In this document: in pieces, positions 54,223 through 64,000 of the stretch | Position numbering within the stretch: the first letter of the stretch is position 1 | How the letters are laid out: every line of letters begins with the position of its first letter | Source of the DNA: Eupeodes corollae | Lineage: Eukaryota; Arthropoda; Insecta; Diptera; Syrphidae | Direction: 5' to 3' | Length of the DNA: 64,000 bases | NCBI RefSeq assembly: GCF_945859685.1 | Contig: NC_079147.1 | Span: forward strand, 267,520,572-267,584,571 | Notes under the pieces: model-generated | The model's input: the letters and a program-made list of their open reading frames with translations, nothing else | The model's database searches: none | Told to the model about the DNA's origin: nothing | Program-made: the position numbers and the translations under genes

Positions 54223-57064
54223 GTAAAAAAAAAAACAAATGACAAATGATGACGATCGAAAAGCAACTAAAATATTTAATGATCTACACTTGAAAAATAG
54301 AAAAATGTTAAAAAGAATACCGTTAGACCTCTTATTTTGAAGGCCACTTAGCAGCGACGGAAAAAGTTGCTTACATTACGAACAGCTTTTTATGGAGTAT
54401 ATTTGTTTAGACTAGAGCATAATTTTGTTATTGTTGGCTTATAGGTAGCTCATCAAGTAATTACAAAAATATGGGCCATTCCACATAAATTCATACACAA
54501 AGGCGTAATTGACATTTTTAGAATAATAACCATCTCATTAGACTCTTAAGAATCCATTGTATCTCAAAAAAAATCACAGTCTTTAAATCCAAAGCCGATG
54601 AGAACAATGGAGGGCGTTGTCATAGGTCTGATTTAAAAAACTGTAATATTTTCAATATTCTCGATCTTTGAATGTCTTTAGAGTCACAATCTGTGGTTTT
54701 TAAAGAGATGTATGTTCGGTAATAACTTTTTCGAAACCAGTAGAGATTTTAAAAACCAGTAGAGATATTGGCTTAAAAGAAACTTGGATTACATATAATA
54801 ACACCAAGAAATTTATACGGAAAACCAATTTAAAAATATTCATGGGTATATTTTTTAATTTAGCAATTTAAAAAAAGTGAAAAAGTTTCATTAAAACAAA
54901 AAAAACTTAAATACTATTATAAATTTGTTAAAAAATATTGAAGTTTCAGAAAACTCTAACTAACAGTGTTTTTTAAACGAAATACAAATTTTATTACCAA
55001 ACAATTTTAGAAATTAATTTTGACTCGAATATTTATAGAAAATTTAAGAATGACACTTTTTCGTCTCTTGAAAAAAAATTTATATATATTGCTATATTTT
55101 GGTAAAATAAAATAAATCACTTGACACTTTTTTAATAATAAAAATAAAATCCCATCAAAAATATTTATAAAATTTTTAAAGGCACTAATACGAAGTTATC
55201 CCTATGGATTCCATTCTTGCCACTTTTTTTACTTGCGATATATAAAAATATATTCGAACTCGAAATTTTAACCAAACATGATATTACAATGGTAAAAAAG
55301 TCGACAATAGTGAGTCCCGCGATTCCATCCTGTCAGTTTTGTCTGTCTGTCCATGCTCCTGCAGCATAAACCATTGGGTCGATTGAGTTCAAGCCGGTTT
55401 TGAGCAAATTCGCGTTAGGCGCGTTTTTCATTTTTATAACGAATGTATACATATTATACCTGCTACGTACAACCTCTACAACTATTTTTTACGTGTCATT
55501 TCATATCAAAAACCCAAAACTTATAAGAGCCTGATTGTAAACAACTCATAAAAAGCAGTTTCTTGTACTTGTTCGTATTCTTGCTTCTTTTAAAATTTAA
55601 CGAAAAAAATAAACTAAACGTAATAACTCCATGTTTGCGCTAAAAACTTGTAGGGAAGAAGGAATGTGATTGGATTATAGTAAGTACCTTCTACCTACTA
55701 ATAACATTCCTTCATTATCATCATAAACATGGCTGAGCACACCAATGAACTATTCGTTATTCGTTTTAGACACCTGCCTAACTACACAACCAATACGCGA
55801 TCGCTTTGCAATTTAAACATACATGTTCTTCCTCTTTCTTATCTTCAGATAATTTACTTTCCATCCTGGTCCATCTTATATGAAATTAAAATAAAGTTAT
55901 TCAAAGGAAAAAGCTTTGAACGAACAAGTTGAACACACAAACAAATGTTTTCGTTAAGTTTTTGACCAATCAAATAGCATTTATATCTTTGAAGACAAAC
56001 TTATTTTACAGGTATATTTTTAAATTTTGTATAGGTACTTTTTTAAACAGACTCTTTGCGTACAGGAGCAAGTTCGTGCGACCCAGTCGTTCATTTTATT
56101 TTGTTCATATCATTGCAAATCAATTAAAGAAAATTTGAGTCAAACATTTGGTGAACAAACTATCTCAAGAAATGAAACTGTGAGTTGACCAAATGACTAA
56201 CTTGCTCGTGTCGTTTGATAACTTTTGATAAATCACCAACTGTTAGTTATTTAAAAGCCAACAGTCGTTGCGCTTATGGCTAAATAATGCAATTTATACT
56301 ACAAAAAATATTTAAAAGTTGCACGCCAACATTTTTTGTAAGCACTAAATGCCATGAATTTTTAATTCAAACCCAGAATTTTGTTTATTTTGTTCGTTTA
56401 TTGTACAAAAAAAATTCTATTCCTTTAATAAAAAACACTCTATGTATTTAAGTGAAACGAAACAATGAAAAAAATATGTTGGTTAAAAAAGCCGATGTGA
56501 GTCGCTTTGTTTTTCAAATAATACAAAATGTTTCAATATATTTTCTAAAATTGTATTTTATTTCTAAATGCATACAAATTGAAAACAAATATCAAAATCT
56601 TTTAACATTTTAAAAATAAGAAATATTAATTTGTTGCAAATTAATCTGCAGTTAAATTACTGCCGATAAAAAGTAAAGTGGGACTTTTATTCGAGTATCG
56701 AAGACAATTTTCGAGATTTGTATTCTTATGAATTTTCTTTTATTTGTTATTAGTCCTACAAAATTTTTTGGCTACTAAACTGTTACACCACATCTTGTTT
56801 CTTCGAAAAATATTCTAATACAAAATTCGAATCATGCTTCTTATGGTAAACTGATTCAATAAACTTTGTTAAGCATACGATAAGTTGTATTGTTATTCTG
56901 AAAAGGTATAGTATACAACAAATATTACAGTTTATCTGTTACAAGTGAAAAACTATTTAACTGAGACCATAATCTACGAAAGGACCCCTTCTATTTAGTT
57001 CTTATTTCATCCATATTCAATTCAGATAATGGAAAAGATGAACAAAAATTAAAAACACACAAAT
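54223..57064. other. AT-rich non-coding stretch
   Basis: A patch at 55300-55440 (CCCGCGATTCCATCCTGTCA, then TTAGGCGCGTTTTTCATTTT) looks repeat-like but has no second copy in the window. Weak DR1-like motifs occur around 54860-55190. No gene. Confidence 0.35.
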
Positions 57065-57800
57065 TGTTTCCGATATTTTATTAAAATATCTTGTGTAACA
57101 TTGTTCATTTTATTATATCCAAAATCGGTCAGTTCTTCTCATAGTAAAATAACCCTATACCACAAAGTTTTTAGATTCATCTGATCTGGGGTCATCGCAA
57201 AGGCAGTTTTATCATGTCCTGCAAATACAGGTTACATGATACGAGAAGTGTCTGGCGGCATGGAAATATGGAATCATATTCTTCACACAGTTAATATGGT
57301 CATTCCAATCGCCAGACCGCTAAGCGTGAATAAAATCTTTAAGCAATGTAATCATATTAAGCAACTGAATCCTTAAGGCTGCAGTTGGTCCAATAGATTT
57401 GAGTTTGTTAAGATTTGTTTGTAGTTTCTAACTATTGGATCAAATGAGGGTTCTTTTAGTGCACATAACGAAGAAGACTCGTAAAGAAAATTTTTCATGA
57501 GATTTTGGATTTCCTCTAATTCATGTTGGCTTATGTCGACTTGTTCCATTATTACATTAGCTAAAGATGTTGGTATTAGTATTAAAACACAAACTGCTCT
57601 AGAGAAAGCTTTTCCTTGCAGCATCTTTTCAACATGAACTGGGGCGTATATAGTACTCATTAAATCTTGCAGGCCACTTCCAATCATCACAAAATCTATT
57701 GGAACAATATAACACATTAACAGGTGAAATCCACCCAATCTTTCTACGCATTTTGATAAACGATGAAGCTGCGGCAACGATTTTTCTGCGGTTTAATTAA
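57065..57800 (-). pseudogene. Relic of an uncharacterised multi-copy protein family
   Basis: Minus strand. An open frame 57777-57373 reads RLGGFHLLMCYIVPIDFVMI, GSGLQDLMSTIYAPVHVEKM and LQGKAFSRAVCVLILI, followed by acidic EQVDISQHELEEIQNLMKNF. After a frameshift, 57360-57180 gives RSGDWNDHINCVKNMIPYFH and CNLYLQDM, then MRRTDRF near 57145-57170. From memory, the pattern 'RLGGFH..MSF.G.IG..M.GSGL', 'IYA...V..ML.GKA.SRA.R', 'R.GDW..HL..V..MLPYF.A.GH' and 'RRTD.FW' defines large, repeated, unannotated protein families in arthropods and cnidarians. Function unknown. The copy is truncated at both ends and frameshifted. Confidence 0.6.
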
Positions 57801-58479
57801 CCCCTTTAATTATTTCCCTTTTGGCAAATAACTGATATCTCCAATAAGAACAACTGAGCTTCATAGTATGAAGACCAAAATGATGTGGGACGCACAACTG
57901 ATATAATTCTATGCCATATTGCGATGCAACGTGTTTGAAAAAATTATCACATGTTTTCCTTACATGCCTACAGAGTTATTTTACAAACTAAAACAAGTAT
58001 AAATTAAATTATTATCATATTTTATTAAAAAATTTATAAAGCCTTAATGTATAAGATTATTTTTTGATACGACAAATAGTTTTCAAGATAAACACTGGGC
58101 ACTAGAGATATTTTATAAACTATAACAGATACGATATGAGCTTTAATTTCGTGTAACAACATTTTTTGATACGACAAACAGCTTTCGAGATAAAAGTGAA
58201 AAACTGAAACAAACACCATGTTTCTCTTAACTGCCGCTAGAGTTCACGTCTTATTCTTGCGGACTTTGTTTTTGGGTCATTGCCAGACATTCCTTAGTAA
58301 GTGTGCTTAGTTTCAAAACTGTTGGATTTTTTTTGAGGTGAAGGCAATTTTTATCGTTCATTGACTGGAATAACTACCAAACTAAACAGAAACCTGTTTT
58401 ATTTCAAACCAATAATCAGTTGACTCAAAAAAATATTAAATTTTTCCTAGTGGAAAGATTTGCAAGTGGGCGAAAGAAA
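57801..58479. other. No gene recognised
   Basis: 57801-57960 may include decayed upstream sequence of the family at 57065-57800. A tandem-like pair of segments with 'ttttttgatacgacaaa' recurs at 58060 and 58162, about 102 bp apart. Confidence 0.35.
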
Positions 58480-58780
58480 ATCTAGTGAATGATTGCAACA
58501 ACACCCATCGATATTTCACGCCGCGTTCCGTGAAAGTGTACAGCAGATCCCGGACAGTCTATTCCTCACCGTGAACAAGAACGCAACCTTTCGCACTTAA
58601 GCTTACACTCGTAAAAGATCCAACTGACCCAGGAGCTCAAAGTGCATGACCATAGACAACATCGTTTGTTCGCTGACTGATCTTCCAGTCGTTTGGAAAA
58701 GGACTCCAATTTTGGCCGAAATATCAGTTTTAGAAATGACGAAGACTCAATCTTCTCTTCGGAATATAAATTTCAAAATT
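58480..58780 (+). pseudogene. Mariner-superfamily transposase relic, N-terminal part
   Basis: Frame-mixed reading gives 'NDCNNTHRYFTPRSVKV', then SLHSYKIQLTQELKVHDHRQ near 58605-58650 and FGRNISF near 58715. It is the same family as 3137-3606 (shared KIQLTQELK.HD block). The catalytic part appears beyond the LINE, at 60150-60304, in the same orientation, so the LINE at 58800-60000 splits this relic. Confidence 0.65.
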
Positions 58781-58799
58781 ATAAATGATTTGTGGACAT

Positions 58800-60000
58800 T
58801 TGATACGGTATGAAAATACATCATGGACAAACAGTACTAGTCAAAACCTTTTGAACTCTTTCAATACGAGTTATCCCAATGGAAGTAGAAGGACACCAAA
58901 CAATTGAACAATACTCAAGGATCGGACGAACTAATGACATGTACACTGATTTCAGAGCATAAGGGTTAGAAAACTCGTTGCAGTTTCGCTTGACAAAACC
59001 AAGCATTGTATTAGCCCTTGCAATTACATAATCTATATGTAACGAAAAGGACAACTTCGGATCAAAAATTACTCCAAGATCACGAATCTCAGATTTGCGA
59101 TCAAAAACCTGGTTGAACATATGGTAGTTGTGGATCATTGGAACTAAAATGCGATGTGCCGTAAACACATTTCATTTTGTGATATTTAATGGAAGGATAT
59201 TCCTATCACACCAATCAGATTAAACATTTAAATCATTTTGAAGATTTTGCTGATCAATTCTATTTTTGATAGAAAGAAAAATTTTCATGTCATCAGCACC
59301 AGAGGAGAGGGGATATCATTAACAAATATATTGAAAAGAAGTGGTCCCAGATGACTACCTTGAGGAACTCCTGATGAAGCTTGTATGATATTAGAGACAA
59401 ATTTCCCTAATTTCACACATTGTGTACTTTTAAAAAGGTTTCTGGAAATCCATTTCAGAAGCAATATGTGAATGCCAAAAGCTCGAAGTTTAGCTAGAAG
59501 AATTTCATGACAAATAGAATCAAATGCTTTTATAAAGTCTGTGTAAATAGTATCTACCTGATAACCAGAATCTAATGAATCGACGACATATTTACAATAA
59601 AACATGAGATTTGTTGAAGTAGACTAGCCTGACATAAACCCATATTGTTCAAAAAATACAAACGATCTTTTACTATAAGCTCAAATAATTTAGGTATTGC
59701 AGAGAGCTTAGTTATAGCGCGGTAATTTGTTACAAGATTTTTTAGACAGCTTTGTAAATAGGACTTATATATGAGAACTTCCACTCATCAAGAAATTCGC
59801 CAGTACAGAGAGATTTATTAAAAATTATTATTAGTGGGAACTCTAATGTGAATTTACATTGCTTCAGAACCAGAAATGGAATTCCAACTGGACCAGGATT
59901 TGAGCTAGATTTTAATTTTGAGATACCATTAAGAATGCCAGACTCAAAGAGATGAAGTTTTGAGATATTAGCATTGTTTTACTCCATACATATTCTGTTT
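58800..60000 (-). pseudogene. Non-LTR RT relic inserted in a transposase
   Basis: Minus strand from about 59980: LHLFESGILNGISKLKSSSN, GPVGIPFLVLKQCKFTLEFP, FNKSLCTGEFLDEWKFSYIS; LVTNYRAITKLSAIPKLFEL (59784-59572); YTDFIKAFDSICHEILLAKL (motif A), LLKWISRNLFKSTQCVKLGK, QASSGVPQGSHLGPLLFNIF (59605-59285); a deletion over the catalytic ADD region; and SEIRDLGVIFDPKLSFSLHI, RANTMLGFVKRNCNEFSN, SLVRPILEYCSIVWCPSTSI (59168-58821). The order and motifs are those of a CR1/Jockey-group RT with 'SGVPQGSHLGPLLF'. It is a fourth LINE lineage, better preserved than most others here. Confidence 0.88.
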
Positions 60001-60149
60001 GATGAAGCTTTAATTCGGAATGTTGAACTTAAATCGACTTAAAAAAATTTGAGAAAAAAGAAGAAATACTACCACCAAATTCCATATTTTTCTGAAGAGC
60101 TAAAGAACGTTTCTTTCCATTTAAAGAAGTCCAAAAGGCTTTGGAATCC

Positions 60150-60304
60150 GATGACAACTAATTTCTTATGGCCCAAATTGAACCATATGAACCTAGACGA
60201 CATGTGATTCCAGCAGGACGGGGGCGGAACTACGTGCCACACAGCAAACACCACGATTGACATTTTCATCATCTATCGGCCCTTATTGAAAAACCCTATA
60301 ATTG
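60150..60304 (+). pseudogene. Mariner-superfamily transposase relic, C-terminal part
   Basis: NHMNLDDM and FQQDGG..TCHTANTTIDIF are readable, followed by CCCTTATTGAAAAACCCT (60281-60298) and TATAA. The same terminal sequence follows the transposase at 3582-3599, so it probably marks the element's right end. Separated from its N-terminal part (58480-58780) by a LINE. Confidence 0.65.
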
Positions 60305-61813
60305 ATTTGCTTCATATTTAAATCTTAGAGGCAGAAAATTAATATTGGGTTAAGATAACTCATAAAACCACAAAGAATGAAATGTTAAAAACACAAACAA
60401 TCTTCTAAATGAAACAGTAAATGAAATTTATTAATTAACCAAGGTTTTGGCATCACTTAACAATACAATAAACAATTTATTTTTCACAATAAATTCATTC
60501 ACACAACAAAGTATTCATACTTTCTTTGTTTTATTTTATTTCTTTTATTCGTTGTCCCAGAGAAAAGAGAAATAGAGATCAATTCATACCGAGTTTGGTT
60601 TGTGGTAAATGATGATGATGATAAAGGAATGTGGGAGGAACAGAAACTGAATTAATTTCAGAAACCACAAGATGCATTTTTCATGTATTTGACCAAAATA
60701 TAACTGATAAGAATAATATTACGAAGCAAATTATAAAAAGATATATTTATATAAAATTCAAGAGAGTTTAAAAGAGTAAGCTACTCGTAGTCGTAGGGAA
60801 AGAGAGACTTAAAGAAATTAAAATAACACCACACTTGGTGGGAATGGGAACTGGGAAGGGATTTGATTGTGGATGGATTCAGTTGAGAATTCAGTTCGAG
60901 ATTCAGAATTAAAATCAAATAAAATGTAAGAAATACTGCAATAATTTTAATATAAAGAAAGAAGTGTGAAGTGCGAAGTGCTACTCTAAAAAAGGGAATC
61001 ATGGCAATTGCATAAATAGGCACAGTCGTAGTCAGAGGCAGAGTCAAGTCACAGAGGAGGGAAATTAACAAAACTTCACCATTCACCTACAGAATTATGC
61101 CGACTGTGTCGATGTCGAAGAGGAATATCTGCGCGTAAAGTGCGATAACCTTAATGTTAGAACAGGAGATTTGTGAGGCCAGTTGCCGCGCCGGCAGCAG
61201 TCTTGAGTATGATATTTTTGTTATATTAAGAGGGAGCTGAGCTGAGCTGGATGGTCTGAGAATTTGTATTTTAATTCAGTTTACGAACAGAACATAGTAG
61301 AACGGACAACGCATGATAATGATAAGTGATCGTTACACGCATCGCCAACAAGTGAGTGTTTTGGATAAAAATAAAATCATTGACATTTTTATCTGGCGCT
61401 GACTTAGTTAAAGCGATGCATATATTTACATACTTTTATTTCAATCATTGTGGAATTTGAAACACTATACTTTTATTAGTTAGTTAGTTTGGAATATCGC
61501 AACACCTCATATATGTTTAGTTTTGATTGAGCCCTAGAAAAAAAGATTGCTAATTGATCGGTTTTCGAGGCGAAATTGCTGGCCATACTTCTCTATATTA
61601 CATTTTGTTTACCTCAAGAAAAAGTAAGATTGCAATTTCATGAATGAAAACATATTCCAAAACTTTATTTGAGTAAAAACACAAATTTGCTTTATTTTTA
61701 AATGAAAACTGCAAAAATCAGCGATTCGTGTATGTTGGTACCTCAACGAAATTTCGATAGATATGTACAATGTCAACAAAAGTTCACTGCTGTTCAATCA
61801 AACCATTCACATA
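60305..61813. other. Non-coding stretch with mildly GC-richer patches
   Basis: 61180-61200 (CAGTTGCCGCGCCGGCAGCA) and a short GAGCT tandem at 61238-61252 stand out. A hydrophobic minus-strand open frame (60781-61086) lacks family features. Possibly host regulatory sequence; no direct support. Confidence 0.35.
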
Positions 61814-63135
61814 CACTACTGTGCAAAACATTTGCAACTATCACCGCCTATCAAAAAAGCGAACATTCGTATGCATAAAAGTTGTTCCAATCAAATTATT
61901 TGTATTGCTTTAGATTTTGTATGTGTCACCTTACTGTTCATAATCTTAATGCACTGATCCACAAATTCTGTTTAAATTTAAAAAAAAAGAAGATTTTGTT
62001 AGATAAAGAATCCAGAATTTTAAGTGCTTTCAAAAAAGGAGTATCACAAAAAAAAATTTCAAAGTTTTGTTTCATTCACAAAACAACTATTTATAGAATC
62101 ATCAAAAGTGGAAAGGTGTTATGAGATCATATAGAGAAGGAAGCCCTCAAAAACCCACAGCAAAAGATGATTGAAAAATAGCAAATTTCTTCCGAAGATT
62201 GAACTTAGGTTTCCAATTAACCCATCAACTATCAAAAGCACCGCTCTGCAGGTATGAATGCTTGGTTTTCCAATAGCAAAAGAGCCATTTATTTAAAAAA
62301 AATGTGAAGGCTCGTTTGGCTTTCTCAAAAACTCATCTCAATTTAACTTCCAAAAATTGGAAACGGTCTTGTTTTCCGACGAATTAAAGTTCAATACGCA
62401 CGGATTGTGTAGAAAACAAAGGCTTATTGAAAAATACAATAAAAGGACCTCAAGCATGGAGGTAGTTCAATTTTGGTCTTGGGCTGCTTCTCTGGCCAAG
62501 GAATTGAGACAATTCGACAAGTGGAGGGCATAATAAAGTCTCAAGACTGTGTAGACATCTTGTGTAACACCATGCTGCCTTATGCCAATTGGGAAATGGA
62601 TGCTTCAACACGACAAAGATAACAAACGTGAGTCGAAGTTGGCCACAAAGTGCATTACAGAAAACAATATTGAGGTTTTATCATGGCCAGCCCATTCCCC
62701 AGATCTAAACCCAGTAGGGAACCTGCAGGAAATTGTAAAGAAAAAAATTGACCTATTGGCTGGAATTCAGAGGCAGTGAAATACATTCCAAAAACGGTTA
62801 TTAATCACCTTATAACTTCGATGGCCAGAAGATATACAGCCGTTATAAAAAATAAAGGGTAGGCAATTAAATATTAACATTTCCTTGCCTTGAAGTAAGA
62901 AAATATGTAGTATGAAATTTGGTTGTGAGATCTTAATTGCAAATGCTTTGCACATCTATTTTACCAACTTTTAAAGTATTTAGTTATTTATTTTTTGTTT
63001 AAGTAAAGAGTGAACATTTTTTCCAACAATTATACAATAATATCAAAAAAGTTTACAAAACTGAAGAAAGAATTTTGCTGTTTGATTTTCTAAATAAAAA
63101 ATTGTTAGAGGTTGCAAATATTTTGCACAGTACTG
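61814..63135 (+). mobile_element. Tc1-like transposon, end-to-end, inactive
   Basis: A 1322-bp element with 25-bp terminal inverted repeats (23 of 25 match). The left begins CACTACTGTGCAAAACATTT; the right in reverse begins CAGTACTGTGCAAAATATTT. It is flanked exactly by TA at 61812-61813 and 63136-63137. It carries one decayed transposase. The ends are better preserved than the gene, which would suit mobilisation in trans, but one copy cannot show this. Confidence 0.9.
61984..62790 (+). pseudogene. Tc1-like transposase, broken, catalytic E replaced
   Basis: N-terminal DNA-binding helix: LLDKESRILSAFKKGVSQKK and CFIHKTTIYRIIKSGKV (61998-62121). The middle has VKARLAFSKTHLN, VLFSDELKFNTHG (first D) and a decayed glycine-rich stretch. 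The open frame 62582-62779 reads MPIGKWMLQHDKDNKRESKL (second D in HDKD) and IEVLSWPAHSPDLNPVGNLQ. In DD34E transposases the last motif is 'SPDLNPIENLW' with the catalytic glutamate; here that position is glycine, 34 residues after the second aspartate. Stops and frameshifts are also present. Confidence 0.87.
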
Positions 63136-63137
63136 TA

Positions 63138-63484
63138 TGTTTGTCTGAAGTTAGCAATGGACATTAATTATGTAAACTTGACTTATTTTTTAAACCATAA
63201 CAAGAAAAATTAAATAATTTGTTATATTTTGTCTTTCAAAAACTTCGCTTTTAAGTTTTTTGGCGGTAAGAGCTTGATATGAGGTCTGATAACCAAGAGC
63301 TTTCGATTGTAACAAATTTAACTGGGAAACATCTGTTATCCCGAGGTTTGTGTAAAAACCCGCGATTTCAATAGCGGCTGTCTGGGGACTACGGCCGCTT
63401 GCACTTCTTTCATGTTAATACTTGCAATGCAATCAGTTAAACGAGGGCTTTCGGATAAGATCAATTTCAATTTGTTTCCCAAAA
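63138..63484. other. No recognisable feature
   Basis: Intervening sequence between the Tc1 element and the SINE. A short inverted motif AGCGGCTG..CGGCCGCT at 63375-63400 is the only local structure noted. Confidence 0.3.
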
Positions 63485-63765
63485 GAAGTAACCGTGAAGT
63501 GATGACTAGTGTGTTCGATTTTCATGAAACAGTTCTTGGTTTTAAACCCTACCTGTACCATCTTTTTTTTTCTTCCCAGGTAACGTCTCTGGCAAGGAAT
63601 TGACAAATTCTTCAATTGTGATTCTTGTTATAAAAAGTGATTTGTCAAATTAGACGTTTGCATTCGGCTTACTTAATAAGTACAAGGGAATGGTTGAAAG
63701 TTTTAAGTCCCTATTTCTCAATGGATTATTGCACCACCTAATTTATTGTTTATTTTATTTATTCC
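63485..63765 (+). mobile_element. tRNA-derived SINE, near full-length
   Basis: Plus-strand copy with a tRNA-like head: 'gtgatgactagtgtgttcga' (A-box region) and GGTTTTAAACCCTACC (B-box region, diverged), then the family body TTGACAAATTCTTCAATTGT, GGAATGGTTGAAAGTTTTAA, TCTCAATGGATTATTGCACC, and an end in 'acctaatttattgtttattt' with a T/A-rich tail. About 280 bp. Head and body occur together here and at 28998-29275, showing they form one element. Confidence 0.75.
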
Positions 63766-64000
63766 CAAACGTCTAAAATGCAAGCTCTGCAGGGCAAATG
63801 CGGCCAACTGCACGCCTGTCAAAAAACATATTTGAAATTATCGAGTCGTAGTATAAATTCTCAAACGCATCACTGCAGAGATGATTTGCGATCATCCATG
63901 TATCATGTTCATAAACGCAAATAATTGGCATCACTTAAAATGTCAAATGTTCATTATTGCAAAGTTGGATAAACTGATGCGTAAATAAAAAAAAAGCATC
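63766..64000. other. Unassigned right edge
   Basis: Slightly GC-richer sequence (CTCTGCAGGGCAAATGCGGC) with no open frame of note. Confidence 0.3.

Noticed and set aside
60781..61086. Hydrophobic 101-codon minus-strand frame
   Set aside because: Membrane-like stretches arise from AT-rich codons; no family resemblance or repeated occurrence.
1..64000. CRISPR arrays, bacterial operons or phage genes
   Set aside because: No spaced short direct repeats and no dense coding; the sequence is eukaryotic and transposon-rich.

Overview
The window looks like intergenic or intronic DNA of an insect, most likely a brachyceran fly. It is strongly AT-rich, and the two GC-rich islets inspected are only tens of bases long. 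I recognise no intact host gene, tRNA, rRNA or CRISPR array. The recognisable reading frames are reverse transcriptases (RTs), integrase or transposases. They come from several insect-type families: Ty3/gypsy, Ty1/copia, at least four LINE lineages, Tc1/mariner, Merlin, and a tRNA-derived SINE. The dipteran assignment rests on this mobile-element mix and is an inference.

Layout. 0-5 kb holds a LINE RT fragment, copies of an AT-rich dispersed repeat (called DR1 here), a Ty1/copia pol relic, a CR1/Jockey-like LINE 3' end and a decayed transposase. 6.8-10.1 kb holds more of that LINE, in both orientations, plus a complete but dead Tc1 element (8520-9733). 11326-16149 is a structurally complete Ty3/gypsy LTR retrotransposon with 406-bp LTRs that differ at one base, a 4-bp TATA target duplication, gag, pol and a polypurine tract. 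It is by far the youngest element here. 17-25.5 kb holds LINE and DR1 copies, a Merlin transposase relic and a MITE. 27-34 kb is a stack of LINE relics, two of which carry SINE insertions. 36-41 kb holds two Jockey-type LINE copies in opposite orientation. 42.4-45.7 kb is a nested Tc1 structure with a LINE relic inside. 47.3-50.5 kb is an inverted pair of DR1 copies. 53-63 kb holds further Tc1-type transposases, one split by a LINE, and a relic of an uncharacterised protein family (57.1-57.8 kb). A full-length SINE lies near the right edge.

The most interesting object is the LTR element. The 12 bases directly after its 5' LTR, where a tRNA primer-binding site would be, show no TGG-type tRNA complement. 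They and the last LTR base are an exact 13-nt reverse complement of a sequence inside the LTR. This is the arrangement expected for Tf1-type self-priming. A correctly phased A AAA AAC slippery heptamer sits directly before the gag stop and leads in the -1 frame straight into pol. A +1 break in an A run separates RT/RNase H from integrase.

The second theme is DR1, an approximately 1-kb non-coding family present in about ten copies. Its roughly 175-bp internal tandem units, 3' hairpin and subterminal inverted repeats resemble the Helentron/DINE-1 plan. All annotation is by reading the sequence; no database search was run, and edges of degraded relics are approximate (tens of bases).
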